DNA of 64,000 bases, from positions 293,179 through 357,178 of the forward strand of contig JAJOHG010000033.1 of NCBI GenBank assembly GCA_021029095.1. Reading direction: 5' to 3'. A program made the position numbers and the translations under genes. Origin of the DNA: Phellopilus nigrolimitatus (Eukaryota; Basidiomycota; Agaricomycetes; Hymenochaetales; Hymenochaetaceae). How positions within the stretch are numbered: the first letter of the stretch is position 1; each line of letters starts with the position of its first letter. Of this stretch, positions 33,340 to 44,719 are shown piece after piece. The notes under the pieces are model-generated. The model was not told the origin of the DNA and searched no databases. It worked only from the letters and a program-made list of their open reading frames with translations.

Positions 33340-34490
33340 CCGAGATCGTTTCCATTACTCTTGACGGTCGCCCATTTCCTCGCTTTCTCCCGAACTGCTT
33401 TCTGCGATTTTCATTGACTTGAAATGGAGCTCAGAGCTGTCGGAAAACCCGTACAAATGGATCCAGGTCACACAGGTATGCCGTCACTGGCGCGACGTAG
33501 CGCTTTCCTACCCATTACTATGGACGTACATATCGAACAAATTTCCGATCGTTGTTATCAAACGGTTGTTGCGCCCCTCAAAAGCTGCACAACTGAGCTT
33601 TAAATTCTCTTCCTGAGCACCCTCAGCATATGACAGCGTTCGACTATAGTTTGATCACCGAACAAGGACCACGAGTCAAGACTGACTGTAAAAATCGTGT
33701 TTCCTCCTCCTACCGCTTTATCGATTGACACATCCCTTTACCCGGCTGGAAGCTCTTGAAATCAGGTTTGGAAAGGGTACATCCGCAATAGATTTTCATG
33801 TCAACAACTCTCCCCTTTCTTGCTAAAAGGATCTCGACTCTACGCACGTTGCGATTCACCGGGCGCTTCCCAAGAACGATCCCTCCTGCGCTCTCAAATT
33901 TGACTTGTTTGTGCCTCGAGATCTCCGGTTATGCGAGTTTGTATCGGCCCACTCCCTTGAGTCTGTTCGACATTTTGAGTCGTTCTCCAGACCTCGAGGC
34001 ACTTTCTTTGTCGAATTATCTACCACCTGATGAGATCCTGTCGCAATGCGTTTTACCGCCAAAGCCCATTCATTTGCATTCGCTTCAGAGCCTGATACTG
34101 GACAAGACGTCAGCATACCAGATAGACGTATTACAAAACCAAGTCGTAGGGCTGCCGTCGGAGCTGAACTGGTTTATAACGCTAGATTTTAGGCCGGGAG
34201 ACAGAATTCCACGTATAGGTCTGGTCACCAATCAAGTTTGTTGCCAGTCCATGCATATAAATTTCGAGCGCTACAAGATTATGATGAAAGCACTCTCCAC
34301 GGCGGTTCGTCCATGGCAGAGAACCCTCATCCTTCTTGACAGAGGCCATACTACATTAAACTTTGACCTTGGAAGCGTTATTTATGGCATCGAGGCAACT
34401 GGTTGGGGGGTCGTAGGCGCATTTGGGTTTTTGCTCATCCCAGGTGTCGGTGTCGCAGGTGGCAACAAACTGAAGCTCTGCCATCGATGA
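33340..34490 (+). pseudogene. Decayed F-box/LRR-like gene, tail-to-tail with another F-box gene
   Basis: Reading ISSLSPELLSAIFIDLKW and then YKWIQVTQVCRHWRDVALSYPLLWTYIS gives a good F-box start (about 33375-33600), but a stop follows LSFKFSS at 33614. The body continues in another frame from 33798 (FLAKRISTLRTLRFTGRF...DILSRSPDLEALSLSNYL) as leucine-rich repeats to 34490, without the usual C-terminal block. Its 3' end overlaps the 3' end of the minus-strand F-box gene, suggesting that a rearrangement joined two truncated copies. Confidence 0.6.
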
Positions 34491-35162
34491 GCATGCCGGA
34501 CCACCTGTGATGCGAAACGTGCAATTGCGTCACCCTGTAGTCCATCAATCTCAACAGCAAGTTTAGCGATTTTTGACCGCCACAACCTAGTCTCGACCCA
34601 TTTCTTCGACATATCACTGGTTACACGCGACCAAAGTTTCGGCAGGCCAAGAGAGATGGATCGGAAACGTCGACAGACATGGGAAATGCTAGGCTCGGGT
34701 GGCGGCTTTAAGTACAGGCGCACGTATTCTTTTCCATCGAGGAGCGAGTTCTCGAAAATGAGCGCAAGGACATCGTCCGGAAGGGAGAGGATTCCGGAAT
34801 GAAGGAAATAGGGTTGCATCTCCACCTTTAACGCGCTCAGTCTCTGCTCGCATGAGCGTGCCAGTAGAAACAGTGCATCTTTGGTGGCTTCCAACTGGCG
34901 AAAGACTTGTTTTGTGCTGTTCAAGGAAGATTCAAGGGAATCGATGTCGTGAAATCTGAATAGTGCATACAGACGGGGTGTTCGAAATTAACGTAACACG
35001 AGCAACGACGAAGACTCACGAGAGCTTGGTGATATCTACCTGACCCCTCAGTGTCCAAAGCTTTTCCGCATTGACAGGATCATTACTGCCGCGTATCTGA
35101 GCGAGAACTCCCTCGATTATACACAGGGTGTTTTCGTCGATACTGATGTCCGAGCTGGCCAT
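34382..35162 (-). CDS. F-box protein, probably truncated at the C-terminus
   Basis: Two exons (35162-35020 and 34955-34382; 64-nt intron) give 238 residues. After MASSDISIDENTLCIIEG and a coiled-coil-like segment (SLNSTKQVFRQLEATKDALF) comes the F-box, LSLPDDVLALIFENSLL, with SISHVCRRFRSISLGLPKLWSRV. The reading reaches VVRHAHRWQSFSLLP, where LRRs should begin. Instead it runs into sequence that belongs to the opposing F-box relic and stops. The ATG at 35174 is an in-frame alternative. A diverged second copy lies at 40182-40677. Function would be substrate selection by an SCF ligase if expressed. Confidence 0.6.
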
Positions 35163-35461
35163 TCGAACTGTCATGGTTAAAGAGGAATGGCTCACGTGCA
35201 AGCACGGCTTATGTAGCATGGGTATTGTTTACATAACGTCGAAGTTTGTTACCGATGAAATGCATCCGAAAAGATGAAACTTGTGCGATTCACGTTGTCA
35301 AATCAGACCAAAGTTTTTTGTAGTATGAAGAAGTACACGTCGATATATTCATATCCGAGGTACGACATATATCTTTGAGTACAATATCGATTAAGTACTT
35401 GAGATTACGATCTTCAAGAAAATAATAATAAGCCAGTATATATGAGGGAGACCTTGAAAAC

Positions 35462-36676
35462 TCATGAGCCGCGAGCCTCTACTTCATAATAAGCCGCCGC
35501 CAACAGCTCATATATCAGCAACTGCTGCTCTGGCCTTTGAACCATCGATGTCCGTTGCTCGCGCAACGAATCAACTTCCAATGCCACCTCATCCTCCTTT
35601 AGTTCGTCCGGAAGTGGACCTTGCGGAGACGGCGGAAGGCTGGGAAATTCGTTGGTGCTCGTCTGAGGATAGTCGGGTATAAGGAGGCCGTGTGAGCGCA
35701 GCAGCGATGTGAGAGCTATGAAAGTGCCTGTACGCCCTATCCCTGCGGAACAGTTGACGGTGATAGGAGGGTCGGGATGATGCGCCGTGTCTGACGACGA
35801 AAAGGGCCGCGCTCGGTTCACGCTCGCCACGAGACGCGTGAAAGCTAACAGACTCGCTTCCTCGTCCGGACCTTCGGGCACGCCGAAGTCCGGCCAGTGC
35901 GTGAACAAAAGGTGCGTAAAGCGCACCGCGTCGCCAATTTCATCCACCTTGTTCCTGCCCAGGGTATCTGGCTCGCCAGTCGGCACCGAACACCGTACAA
36001 GGCGGATCGTGCTCTGCACACTGCGCGACGACTCCTCCGTCCGTTGTCCCTCGAGCGTGATCTTCAACGCCGGGAGTGTGCTGTCCTCGGGTGGAGGCAC
36101 GACGTATGACTGTCCGATCTCGGTCGGAAAGTATGGGTGCGCCTTCGTCCTCCCGCCCTCAGTCGCGAGGGTGAGCTGCACAGCAGTACGGATTCGACAC
36201 GGACCTGGAGAGGACGGGTGCGACGGAGCAAGGTGATGAGGGGGGCGTGTTTCCGGCTGCATGAAGAGAGATAAAAAGGCGTGCGCGGTGTTGGGGAGCG
36301 GAGCCTGGGTCGCAATCCACCACTGCCCGCCGTGCAGCTCGCGCACCCAGTTCGCGTTCAGGTATCGGCCCTCGTCGACGATCACGCGCGTGCGGTCGAA
36401 CGGCTCCAGCGCAAGATAGCGATTCTCATTCTTGTTCTCGGGGCGCGAGCCGACCTCGACGCGATAGTGTTCCGTGTGACTCTCGGGGACGCGTGGCGTG
36501 CTAAACACGGCGCTTAGAAGACGCGACTGTCGACTCGGCCTGCGATTGTGACGCGTAGCGGAGCGCGCAAGTTCTCTCTTTCTTTCGCGGTCATCGAGGA
36601 TACCGAGAACGTAGTCGAAATATTCGCGTTCCTTGAGCGCACGTTGCAGCCAGGTGGGCGCTTTCGGCGCCGACAT
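35462..36676 (-). CDS. Protein tyrosine phosphatase, classical PTP domain
   Basis: A single exon of 404 residues. The domain landmarks are in order: phosphotyrosine loop NRYLALEPFDRTRV (about 88), YLNANWVRELHGGQWWIATQAPLPNT (about 113), WPD loop HWPDFGVP (about 260), P-loop NCSAGIGRTGTF (about 308), and Q-loop QRPEQQLLIYELL (about 382). The catalytic Cys and Arg and the WPD Asp are present, so activity is plausible. The residue before the catalytic Cys, His in nearly all classical PTPs, is Asn here. Start 36676 was preferred over 36757 because family-like sequence (WLQRALKEREYFDYV) begins there. Likely cytosolic: no signal or membrane helix. Confidence 0.93.
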   Translation of the reverse strand: MSAPKAPTWLQRALKEREYFDYVLGILDDRERKRELARSATRHNRRPSRQSRLLSAVFSTPRVPESHTEHYRVEVGSRPENKNENRYLALEPFDRTRVIVDEGRYLNANWVRELHGGQWWIATQAPLPNTAHAFLSLFMQPETRPPHHLAPSHPSSPGPCRIRTAVQLTLATEGGRTKAHPYFPTEIGQSYVVPPPEDSTLPALKITLEGQRTEESSRSVQSTIRLVRCSVPTGEPDTLGRNKVDEIGDAVRFTHLLFTHWPDFGVPEGPDEEASLLAFTRLVASVNRARPFSSSDTAHHPDPPITVNCSAGIGRTGTFIALTSLLRSHGLLIPDYPQTSTNEFPSLPPSPQGPLPDELKEDEVALEVDSLREQRTSMVQRPEQQLLIYELLAAAYYEVEARGS

Positions 36677-37302
36677 GGTCGTCGTGGCCGTTGTGGTGGA
36701 CACTAAGTGGCAGTGAGCAAGATCTAAGGTGGCACGTGATCTTCCGACTATGGTCAAAATGGTCCCGGATATTTCGATAACTCGATGGTCGTTTAATCTG
36801 CTCGTGCGCCAAAAGCTAGTGCCAGTTCCTTGAAGTTAAGACAACGCCCACCGTCGAACTACAAGCCCCAATACATACATATGAAGCTAGTGACAGAGAA
36901 AATAGTATGCGAGATACCTTATGCGAGCTTTTCCGCTATAAAAGACAGGCAATGTCAAAGGACGTGACTAACGGATGCTTACCAAAGCTATTATTTCTTA
37001 ACCTTCATCCTTCTCTTCCTTAGTGTACTACCTCTTTCTCATACACAGCTAATAGTGAAACATCGAAGCTCGGCATATCAGTCAAAACGGTTTCAGAATC
37101 TATTTTGGAAGTCTGCTGAGTTCCTCTTGAAACAACACACTGGTTGCTCTCAGACACGAATGGATCAGGGACCCGGATTACTTCAAGAACGGAGTGCGGT
37201 GATACGGCGCTGCCAGATTATCACTTCGCGCACATTTTTAAGTCTGAGCTTTGGCTTGACGCGATCTCCTGACATCGGAGCTTCCTATTCCTATCTCTCA
37301 TC
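36677..37302. other. Divergent promoter region, PTP (-) / DUF2235 (+)
   Basis: 626 bp between divergent genes, AT-richer than the coding DNA, with a TATA box at 36937. No gene is supported. Confidence 0.6.
36937..36944 (+). promoter_or_regulatory. TATA box, probably of the DUF2235 gene
   Basis: TATAAAAG in plus orientation lies 359 bp before the assigned ATG, implying a long leader or an upstream non-coding exon. Confidence 0.4.
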
Positions 37303-39499
37303 ATGTCCAAGCAGGTTGACGAGCAGCGCACCGAGGCTCCGTTGTCTTTCTCTCAACTTTCTTCACACGTAGCTTCAATTCCTGAGTTGCGGAACGGGAC
37401 AACGGCAGCATCTACAGGCTCAGCTCTCACAATGCAAGGCCAGAGGCCCATTCAACCTGCGCGTCGGGTCACGACAGAGACAAGTCTTGATACCACTTAC
37501 CATGGCGAAGTTATTCCACCACACACCTCTGCGCGTTCTCTAGTACTCTGTTTCGATGGGACTGGCGACCAATTCGACAGGGACAACTCAAATGTTGTGC
37601 AGTTCTTCTCTATGCTGAAGAAAGGAGACAAAGATCAGCAGCTTGTTTACTATCAGGTTCATTTTCGCCTTTTAAAATCGGTTTCTTTGTCTGACATATT
37701 AGTAGGCCGGTATAGGAACGTACACTATCCCTGAGATCGCTTCTCCTTTGACCTCCAAAATCTCGAAAACTTTGGATACCATGTTGGCTAGCAACTTAAA
37801 TCACCATGTCATGGGGGGCTACGAGTTTCTCATGGAAAATTGTGAGTATTCAATGAATCCCGCTCTATTTTCTCCCCTCGTTTTCTCACTGGCTATTCGA
37901 TATCAGACAAAGAAGGAGATAAAATCTGTATATTCGGATTTTCTCGTGGTGCCTATACTGCGCGTGCATTGGCGGGTATGGTACATAAGGTAGGAGTACT
38001 ACATAATCGAAAAACCCGAACAACTCCTGCAATCGTTATTTCTAGGTCGGGCTACTTCCTAATAGCAATCATCAGCAAGTCCCTTTTGCGTATCGAATGT
38101 TTCAGAAAGATGATGAAGAAGGTTTGTTATTTTTATTTCTGACACCTTTGATCAGGGAGCTTACTTGTTGTGGATGTACATGTAGGATGGAAGCAGAGTG
38201 TTCTATTTGTAAGTCCGCTTGTTTTAAACACTCATTCACCCGCATTTTAAGATCATAAAACCGTTATTTCATTAATCGTAGAAAAAGTCTTTCTCTATCG
38301 ACGTCAACATTGAATTTGTTGGTGTCTGGGATACAGTTGCGTCTGTCGGCCTCATCCCACGCAGGCTACCTTTCACGAAAAGCAACACTGCTATAAATAC
38401 TTTCCGGCACGCGTTATCTCTCGATGAACATCGTGCGAAATTCAAAGCGAATTATTACCAAATCACAACAGAAGAGGAAGCTGCCCGGGACAGTTTTATT
38501 TTAAGCAGGAAGGAAAGACACGTGCGGCATAACTCCAAAGCAGTTCTTGAAGATATCGTCCACGCCTCACATCATGGCGCCGACGTTCTGAAGCGAGCGG
38601 GTAGCGGTGGCAGCGAGAAGGGCAAGGAGGTGTCTGAGGACACTGACCGGAGGGCGCGGCTGGAAGAAATGTACACAGATCGCAGCAAGCCCACTGATGT
38701 TCTCGAGGTCTGGTTTGCAGGATGTCACTGTGGTACGCACAAACACACCCTTCAATTTTCGACTTTTTTTAAATGATAGATCTTTCAGACATTGGCGGAG
38801 GATCTGTTCCAAATGACACACGGCATAGCCTGGCGAGGATTACGCTTCGTTGGATGATCCGCCAATGCTTTCTTACAAACACCGGCATCCAGTTTGAGGC
38901 GGATAAATTGCGCGATATCGCAGGTATTGACCCTGCATCGCTCTGGCCCGTTGTTTGCGCACGGCCGCCGCCACTTTCCATTCCATCTCCCCCGCCTGTT
39001 ACGCCTATGAACCCCACAAAAAGGAACGAGATAAAGAAAATAAGCGAGCCAGCAGCGAGTACGAAGGCAGACAGCCCTTCCACTGATAGTCTTAAAGCAC
39101 TCGCAAGAGTGGAGAGTGAAGAGAGCGAATACGAGTTTCTTGGGGAAGAAGAGGAGGAGCTACGTGACGCGCTCTGCCCGGTCTACGACCAGCTGAAGCT
39201 CGCGCCGTTTTGGTGGATTCTCGAACTCCTACCTATGCGCGAACAAGTGCAAGAAGCCAATGGAACCTGGACCAAGAGTATTGAGTACGCTTCATACTCG
39301 GAGGGATGTTTAACCACGTAATTGACTAATAACGATCTCTTCCTTGTGTAGGCTCAATCTCGCCCGGGCGCGAGTCCTTCCGCACCAGGATAAAAACGGT
39401 TTCAAAGTCCATCGCTCTGTCAAGATGCGCATGAATACGCAAGGTCTCAATTATCGGCCTCGCCTGCATTTTGCGGTCGAGCCGGAGTGGGTAGATTAG
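37303..39499 (+). CDS. DUF2235 alpha/beta hydrolase (Tle1-like lipase fold)
   Basis: Eight exons (37303-37656, 37706-37841, 37907-37989, 38046-38121, 38186-38208, 38282-38732, 38789-39284, 39352-39499) sum to 588 codons plus stop, with all phases consistent. The domain starts LVLCFDGTGDQFD (about residue 82), continues YYQAGIGTY, carries the nucleophile motif GFSRGAYTARALAGM (about 173) and FVGVWDTVASVG, and later WFAGCHCDIGGG with the likely catalytic Asp. These are the marks of DUF2235, the family that also contains bacterial type VI phospholipase effectors; fungal members are common and of unknown substrate. The C-terminal Asp/Glu-rich insertion (about 450-500) is disordered. Exon 5 is a 23-nt microexon. 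Confidence 0.92.
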
Positions 39500-40181
39500 T
39501 TCTTGTTTGGCTCCTGCGACTCCATTGGGGTTTTCGGACGATTCGTAGCTCACTCAACTGTATCTTCCGTACTGAGTAAGTGCAAACGTGTTTATCTCGC
39601 TATCGTACCCGTACGTTCCGCTGTTGTGTGTATGAAGCCGAAGATATATGAAGCTTGTGGATGTGGCTGCTGGGATATGCGGGCTTATGCCGTATGCCGT
39701 TCTATCCCGTCGTTTCGGACAGATCAACAGAAAAAGTGGGTTTTTCATAGTTCATAGCCCTGTGGTAGTCTCTCTCAGAGCTCCGGGATTTGGTTTGTCT
39801 GCGTTCTAAAACTTTCGACACAAATAGCCTCCGCTATTCCCAATGGTAGATATAACAGTGATCCCTACAGGAGTCTGTGGAAGCAAATGAGTGTACAGTA
39901 CGAGAGTACTTGGCAACGCGTCAAAGAGCATTTCAAGCCTAGGTCGGTTTCTCGTAAAGCGATTAATAGCCGTATTTTAGGAATATGTTGTAGATGGGAA
40001 TTCTCAATCGTATGAGCTATTCGGATTGCGAAGGTTTCTAGCGAGAGTCATCTGTTGCTCGGCTATAATTTATAACCACCTCAACTTCTCCTTCGTAACG
40101 ATCTCCTCGATCTCCTCCCGCACCAATGAACCTTTACTCCTTATCTTCAAGGGTTTGAATTCGTTCCAAGTCCCCTCTTTT
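39500..40181. other. Spacer downstream of DUF2235, no gene recognised
   Basis: AT-rich DNA between the DUF2235 stop and an F-box remnant. Short frames have no family resemblance. Confidence 0.55.
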
Positions 40182-40677
40182 TCAAATTGTCCGACCAAGG
40201 CTTAAGTTGCAGTACAGGGTCTCAAGTTCGGCGTGTTTAAAGTGAGACTTTCCACGTTGGAAACTTCGTAAAAATATGCTTAGATCCAATGCACTGCGTG
40301 CATAGCCTTCGTAAACGAAGGTGAGGTCCTTGACAGAAGGATATTCCTTCAAAGAAATGACATCTAACCAATCTTTGACAGAGAAATCATTGATTTCGCG
40401 GATGTCGAGGTATAGTTTCGTGAGTGCTGGCATCCGTACAGACGTCATCATTACTTCGAGAGCATCGGGAATATCTGACACGAGTTCAAAACTCTTGACT
40501 CTGGGGATCATTATGTGACCATCGGCTAAGACCAAAAAGCTTCGTAACATCTACCTGATCTCCCAGTGTCCAAAGCTTTTCCGCACTGACGGGATCGTTA
40601 CTCCCGCGTATCTGAGTGAGATCTCCCTCGATTATACACAGAGTATTTTTGTCGATACTGATGTCCGAGCCGGCCAT
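40182..40677 (-). pseudogene. F-box gene remnant with internal deletion
   Basis: The right end encodes SDISIDKNTLCIIEGDLTQI and VSAEKLWTLGDQVDVTKL, nearly identical to exon 1 of the F-box gene at 35.0-35.16 kb. At about 40540 it jumps into LRR-like sequence from the C-terminal part of such a gene (PRVKSFELVSDIPDALEVMM, TKLYLDIREI, YPSVKDLTFVYEG), in another frame. The intron and the whole F-box are missing. A duplicated, internally deleted copy. Confidence 0.65.
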
Positions 40678-40750
40678 CTATACTGTCGTGGTTAAAAAGA
40701 AATGGTTCACGTGGAAGGTTCGCGTCGACGCGTTGCGCAACTTCGCGCTT

Positions 40751-40758
40751 GTTGAGCA
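40751..40758. repeat. Left 8-bp target-site duplication of the hAT element
   Basis: GTTGAGCA immediately precedes the left TIR and is repeated without mismatch at 45766-45773. An 8-bp duplication is diagnostic of hAT transposition. Confidence 0.92.
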
Positions 40759-40776
40759 TAGGGCTCCGCAACGTAC
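40759..40776 (+). repeat. Left terminal inverted repeat of the hAT element
   Basis: 18 bp identical to the reverse complement of 45748-45765; similarity continues loosely (CGTATAC) for another 10 bp. Confidence 0.92.
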
Positions 40777-40954
40777 CGTATACTGGTACGTACGTATTTT
40801 TGCAAACCGTATACTGGTACGTTCAGTATCAATACGGACCGTATTTTGTGTTTTCGTAGGCGTGTACGGTACGGTACTGATACGGTACTGACCGTATACG
40901 GTGGTACGTCGTATACGTGTTATGAGAACATAAGAAAATTTGTATCTAAAAAGT

Positions 40955-43900
40955 TTACAAGAGTCTGTCACGTTTTGCCTTCAACCATTGTTTGACTAGC
41001 ATCAGCGTCCGGATAGTTCCTGCATGAAGACTAGCACGACGTAATGAGATAGCATCCCGACCTCCCGAAAATATACGCTCAACAGCAACAGCGGAGCCTA
41101 AAAGAAGTACATATTAGTATATTGAGACACAATGTACCACAGCACTCACCAGGTACTGAAAAGACGTCTCGGGCGAGCTGCGACAGGTGGGGGAACTGTG
41201 CTTCGTGTGCTCCCCACCAGTGGACAGGGTCAGTTTCCCAAGGCTCTTCACGTTTCATGTCAAAAAACTCGTCGAATTCACTGCTCGGTGAAGTCTCCGT
41301 TTGTGTCTTGTACCGAGCAGTGAAGTCGAACCGTGGTGCAGGCATAGTGTTTTCGGCTGAAGGCGTAGACGGTGATGGAGTTCCCTTGTGATGTGATGAC
41401 TTCGTCATGTAGATGTCCTCGTAGCGTTCTCTAAGCTTTGCCTTGCACCTTTCAATGTGCATCAGGTATTGTCTGCCGTCAGCACCGTCTCGCAGAGCTT
41501 CCTCCTTCAAATTTGAGTACCCAATGCGAGGGTCGAGGACTGCAAAATATGGCACATTCTATTATAAGGCTCATAAATTCATATTAATATTAGAATTACA
41601 CTTACGCGCAGACCAGACATAGAGAGGAGACTGATCGAACTTATAAAAGTAGTCCGACAGTTTCCGATGAGCTGCGCAGAGGCCTATCTTCAGTTCTGGA
41701 GGTGCGTCAACAGGTAGTTCATTAATAAATGTTCGGACTTGGTCCTGAAGACCCTTAAACACTGCATGAGTTGCTGATAGCGTAGTTCGTTTTGTCGCCG
41801 ACATCATGGTTGTTGCAACACGGAAGCCGCATAACCATTTCTCAACAAGTTCAATGGCCTGCCAATCTCCGTCACTTAGCTCGTAGACACGAAGCTCACG
41901 GTTTTTGCCAACGAAGTCATTTATTACTTTTTTGTGAAGAATAGCACGTCCTATTAGATTATGCGGGCAGGAGATGAGTATAAATTATAAGAGAAGAAGA
42001 TGCACTTACTCATCATTTGGTGAGTTGATGACCAGCGAGTCTTAACATCAAGTATAAGCATGAGGGCAACATCTCGTAATGCATTATTGGTCTTCTTTGT
42101 TGAGAGTTTAACTTCTCCGAGCCAGGCCTTTCGACGTTGCGGGCTTGACCGAACTGCACGGATGATCTTGCGTAACTTAGAAGACTTGAAGCATTAGCAT
42201 TTACAGATATAGGACATTAGAATACATATATACGTACCTTCTCAACGGATCTCAAAACATTGACATTATTCATTTGTGCATCCTCCGGCTCGTCTTCACA
42301 TGCAGCAGCTTCGTCATCATGTATCTCATTGACAGGCAATGAGACAGAGTCCTGATAGCTATCACCACCTGCTACTGCTGACGTTTTCACCGCACCAATA
42401 GATTCAAGAAGCTACGGAAGTCTTTGTCAGAGACAAGCGAGTGCAAGATGATAAAGAAAAAAGGTACCTTCATAGCGGCGAGATGAACAGTGTGTGGCAA
42501 ACACCTCATACGAACTTCGTTAGTGTCGAAAGGGATTTTCACGTTTGAAAATAGCTTCTCCAAAGATTCGACCAGGGTGTCATTATTGGATGCGTTATCC
42601 GCCATAAGAGCCATGATCTATCAAAGAATTCAGCTCCTAATCATTCTGCGTGACAGACTTGTTTCCGAGGACCATCTACATGCTAGGATCGGCGATGCAG
42701 TCCTTCATGTCCAAGGAAAGCAGCTGAAAAGACGAACCTTGTCTTTCAGTCCGAGGGTCTCTATTGTTTTCCAGACACTATCGGCCATATTTTCGCCACT
42801 ATGTGGACCAATTATCTCACTAAAGTCAATGAGAATTTCTTCTATATATTTTCGTGAGACAACACCTATATTTTAATTTCCCAGGGCTTACCGAGTTTCC
42901 AGTCATTTGATACATAATGCATTACAATTGCCAGGAAAGCAAATCCATTACTCGATGACCATGCATCAAGTGAGAGGGAGACCTTCGCTTTCAAACCCTG
43001 GTATAAATGTTTGAGTCAAATTATTGTCTCAAAAAGAAAGAATAAATACACTAATCAGTCCTCGTAGATCATCCAAGGTCTTACTGCCCATATCCTTTAC
43101 TCGCCTACTAATTGTATCTGCGGATGGCACCTTCAGACCTGTGTTCCGGTGTACGTACTCAAGGAGTTGTCGAAACTCCGGACTTTCGACAACAGTGAAA
43201 GGCTGGTCATTGACGACAACCCATTCTGCAAGTTGACGTTCAAACTCTGATTGATCCCATGGCGACTGTATACTCAATCATAAGAAAAAAATTCAGCAAA
43301 TTAACAGAAATGACTTTTAATGACTTACAGCTAATTTCTCCCCTTGACGCGCAAATGCCATCTCCAGTGGATTGAAGCCACCCAAGCTCTTACTAAAATC
43401 CTTCATCTCCTCCGGGGAAAGTTGTCTCTCTCCCTTCGCCAGCCGTATCTCATCTTCACTTGCAGGTCTGCTCGTCCCACGTTCCTTAAGGGCCTTGAAT
43501 AGACTGTACATGTGCGGCACATGTCTCTCCAAGTGATTTACGAGACCTGCTACGTGATTAGCACCAGGACTAGAAAGTAATAAAAAAATGTACCAGTATG
43601 CGTCCCGTTCATCTTTTTTGTTATTGTGAGTATATGATGATTACCGTGGCAGCAGCGGTAATGTTTGTCACCCGGATCACCCTCTTTACCCTTGGCATTT
43701 ACGTTGCATTCCTCAAAGAAGAGGAATATAGGTGCACGGGATTTTTTGACGTCCTTAAAATGGTTCAGCATGATTATCAGCAGAGATGTAGTTACATACC
43801 TTTAATTTCAACGCTGCACCTGGCCGCTCAATTTCGACGACATCATCATCCTCATTCACATCTTCGACGGATGTTTGTTGTGAAGGTGCGCTTTGGGTGG

Positions 43901-44717
43901 AAGGCACGCCACCAGACTCAGAAGGAGCCGGCTTGTTCTGAGAGTCCTTTCTTGATTTTTTCGAGCTCGATGAACATCCTTTTCCCTTACACGAAAATGA
44001 AGTTAGCTTTGTCTAACGACAGACGTTGGTTTCATGCGAGGCAAGAACAGAACGAATTACAGGGGGAGATCGCATGGATTATGAATATAGCATTCAAGCG
44101 AGAATGGGACATACTTTTTTCGCCTTCGCACGTTTTGTCAAATTCGGGGCCGTTTTGCGTGGAAGATCGAGAACCTGTTTCATTACATGAAATCATACTC
44201 ATATAAGATAAGCATCAACATTGGGACTTGCCTCATCATCAGACCCACTCTCCGATGCAGTGTGATCTCCCCGAGAAACACTTCCTTGAGCATCCGAGTC
44301 ATTTTCCTCACCGGCTCCAAGCTCACATTCCATACTTGCAGCTTCGACATCTAATTCCGTGGCTGCGGGTCCTAGCACGGCCTCACTAAGGTCCAGAGAA
44401 GCAAACCGGTTGTTGGACGGCATCGCTTTGTTGGTGGTCGCAGCAGCCGACTGCCCTGCTTGACGGACATTTGACTTCGACTGACGTGGGCCGGCCTCCG
44501 CGTGCTTGCGGCTTTCCGAAAGCTTGTTTGACTCAAAACGAGCGCGCTTACCTTCCATGATGAGATGGCTTTCATCCTGATTTTTTCGCTTGCGAAATTT
44601 TTTGACTTGCTGGAAACCACCAGCTTCCGGCTCCTTGTGCGCAACACCTAGAAACATCAGGCCTCCACATATTAAGCAGTTTAGAATTAGATCTTACTCA
44701 CCATCATCATCATCCAT
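40955..44717 (-). CDS. hAT transposase, multi-exon, apparently near-intact
   Basis: Start ATG at 44717 begins MDDDD, spliced (54-nt intron) to VAHKEPEAGGFQQ. An acidic and basic N-terminal region (about 44650-43800; KRKNQDESH, SSSSKKSRKDSQNK) is followed by a BED-type finger: SRAPIFLFFEECNV...HYRCCHGNHH...LVNHLERHVPHM (about 43750-43500). The RNase H-like core includes VSLSLDAWSSSNGFAF (about 42970), IMALMADNASNND (about 42600) and MRCLPHTVHLAAM. The C-terminal dimerisation domain reads WWGAHEAQFPHLSQLARDVFSVPGS and then AVAVERIFSGGRDAISLRR (about 41200-41040), with stop at 40955. Introns split most domains. One junction near 44235 seems to use a GC-AG donor. Exact exon borders were not all resolved, but no inactivating stop was seen within the conserved blocks. 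Confidence 0.82.
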
Positions 44718-44719
44718 GA

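Noticed and set aside
37055..37372. Open frame overlapping the DUF2235 start
   Set aside because: Different frame; lacks the FDGTGDQ domain start and has no features.
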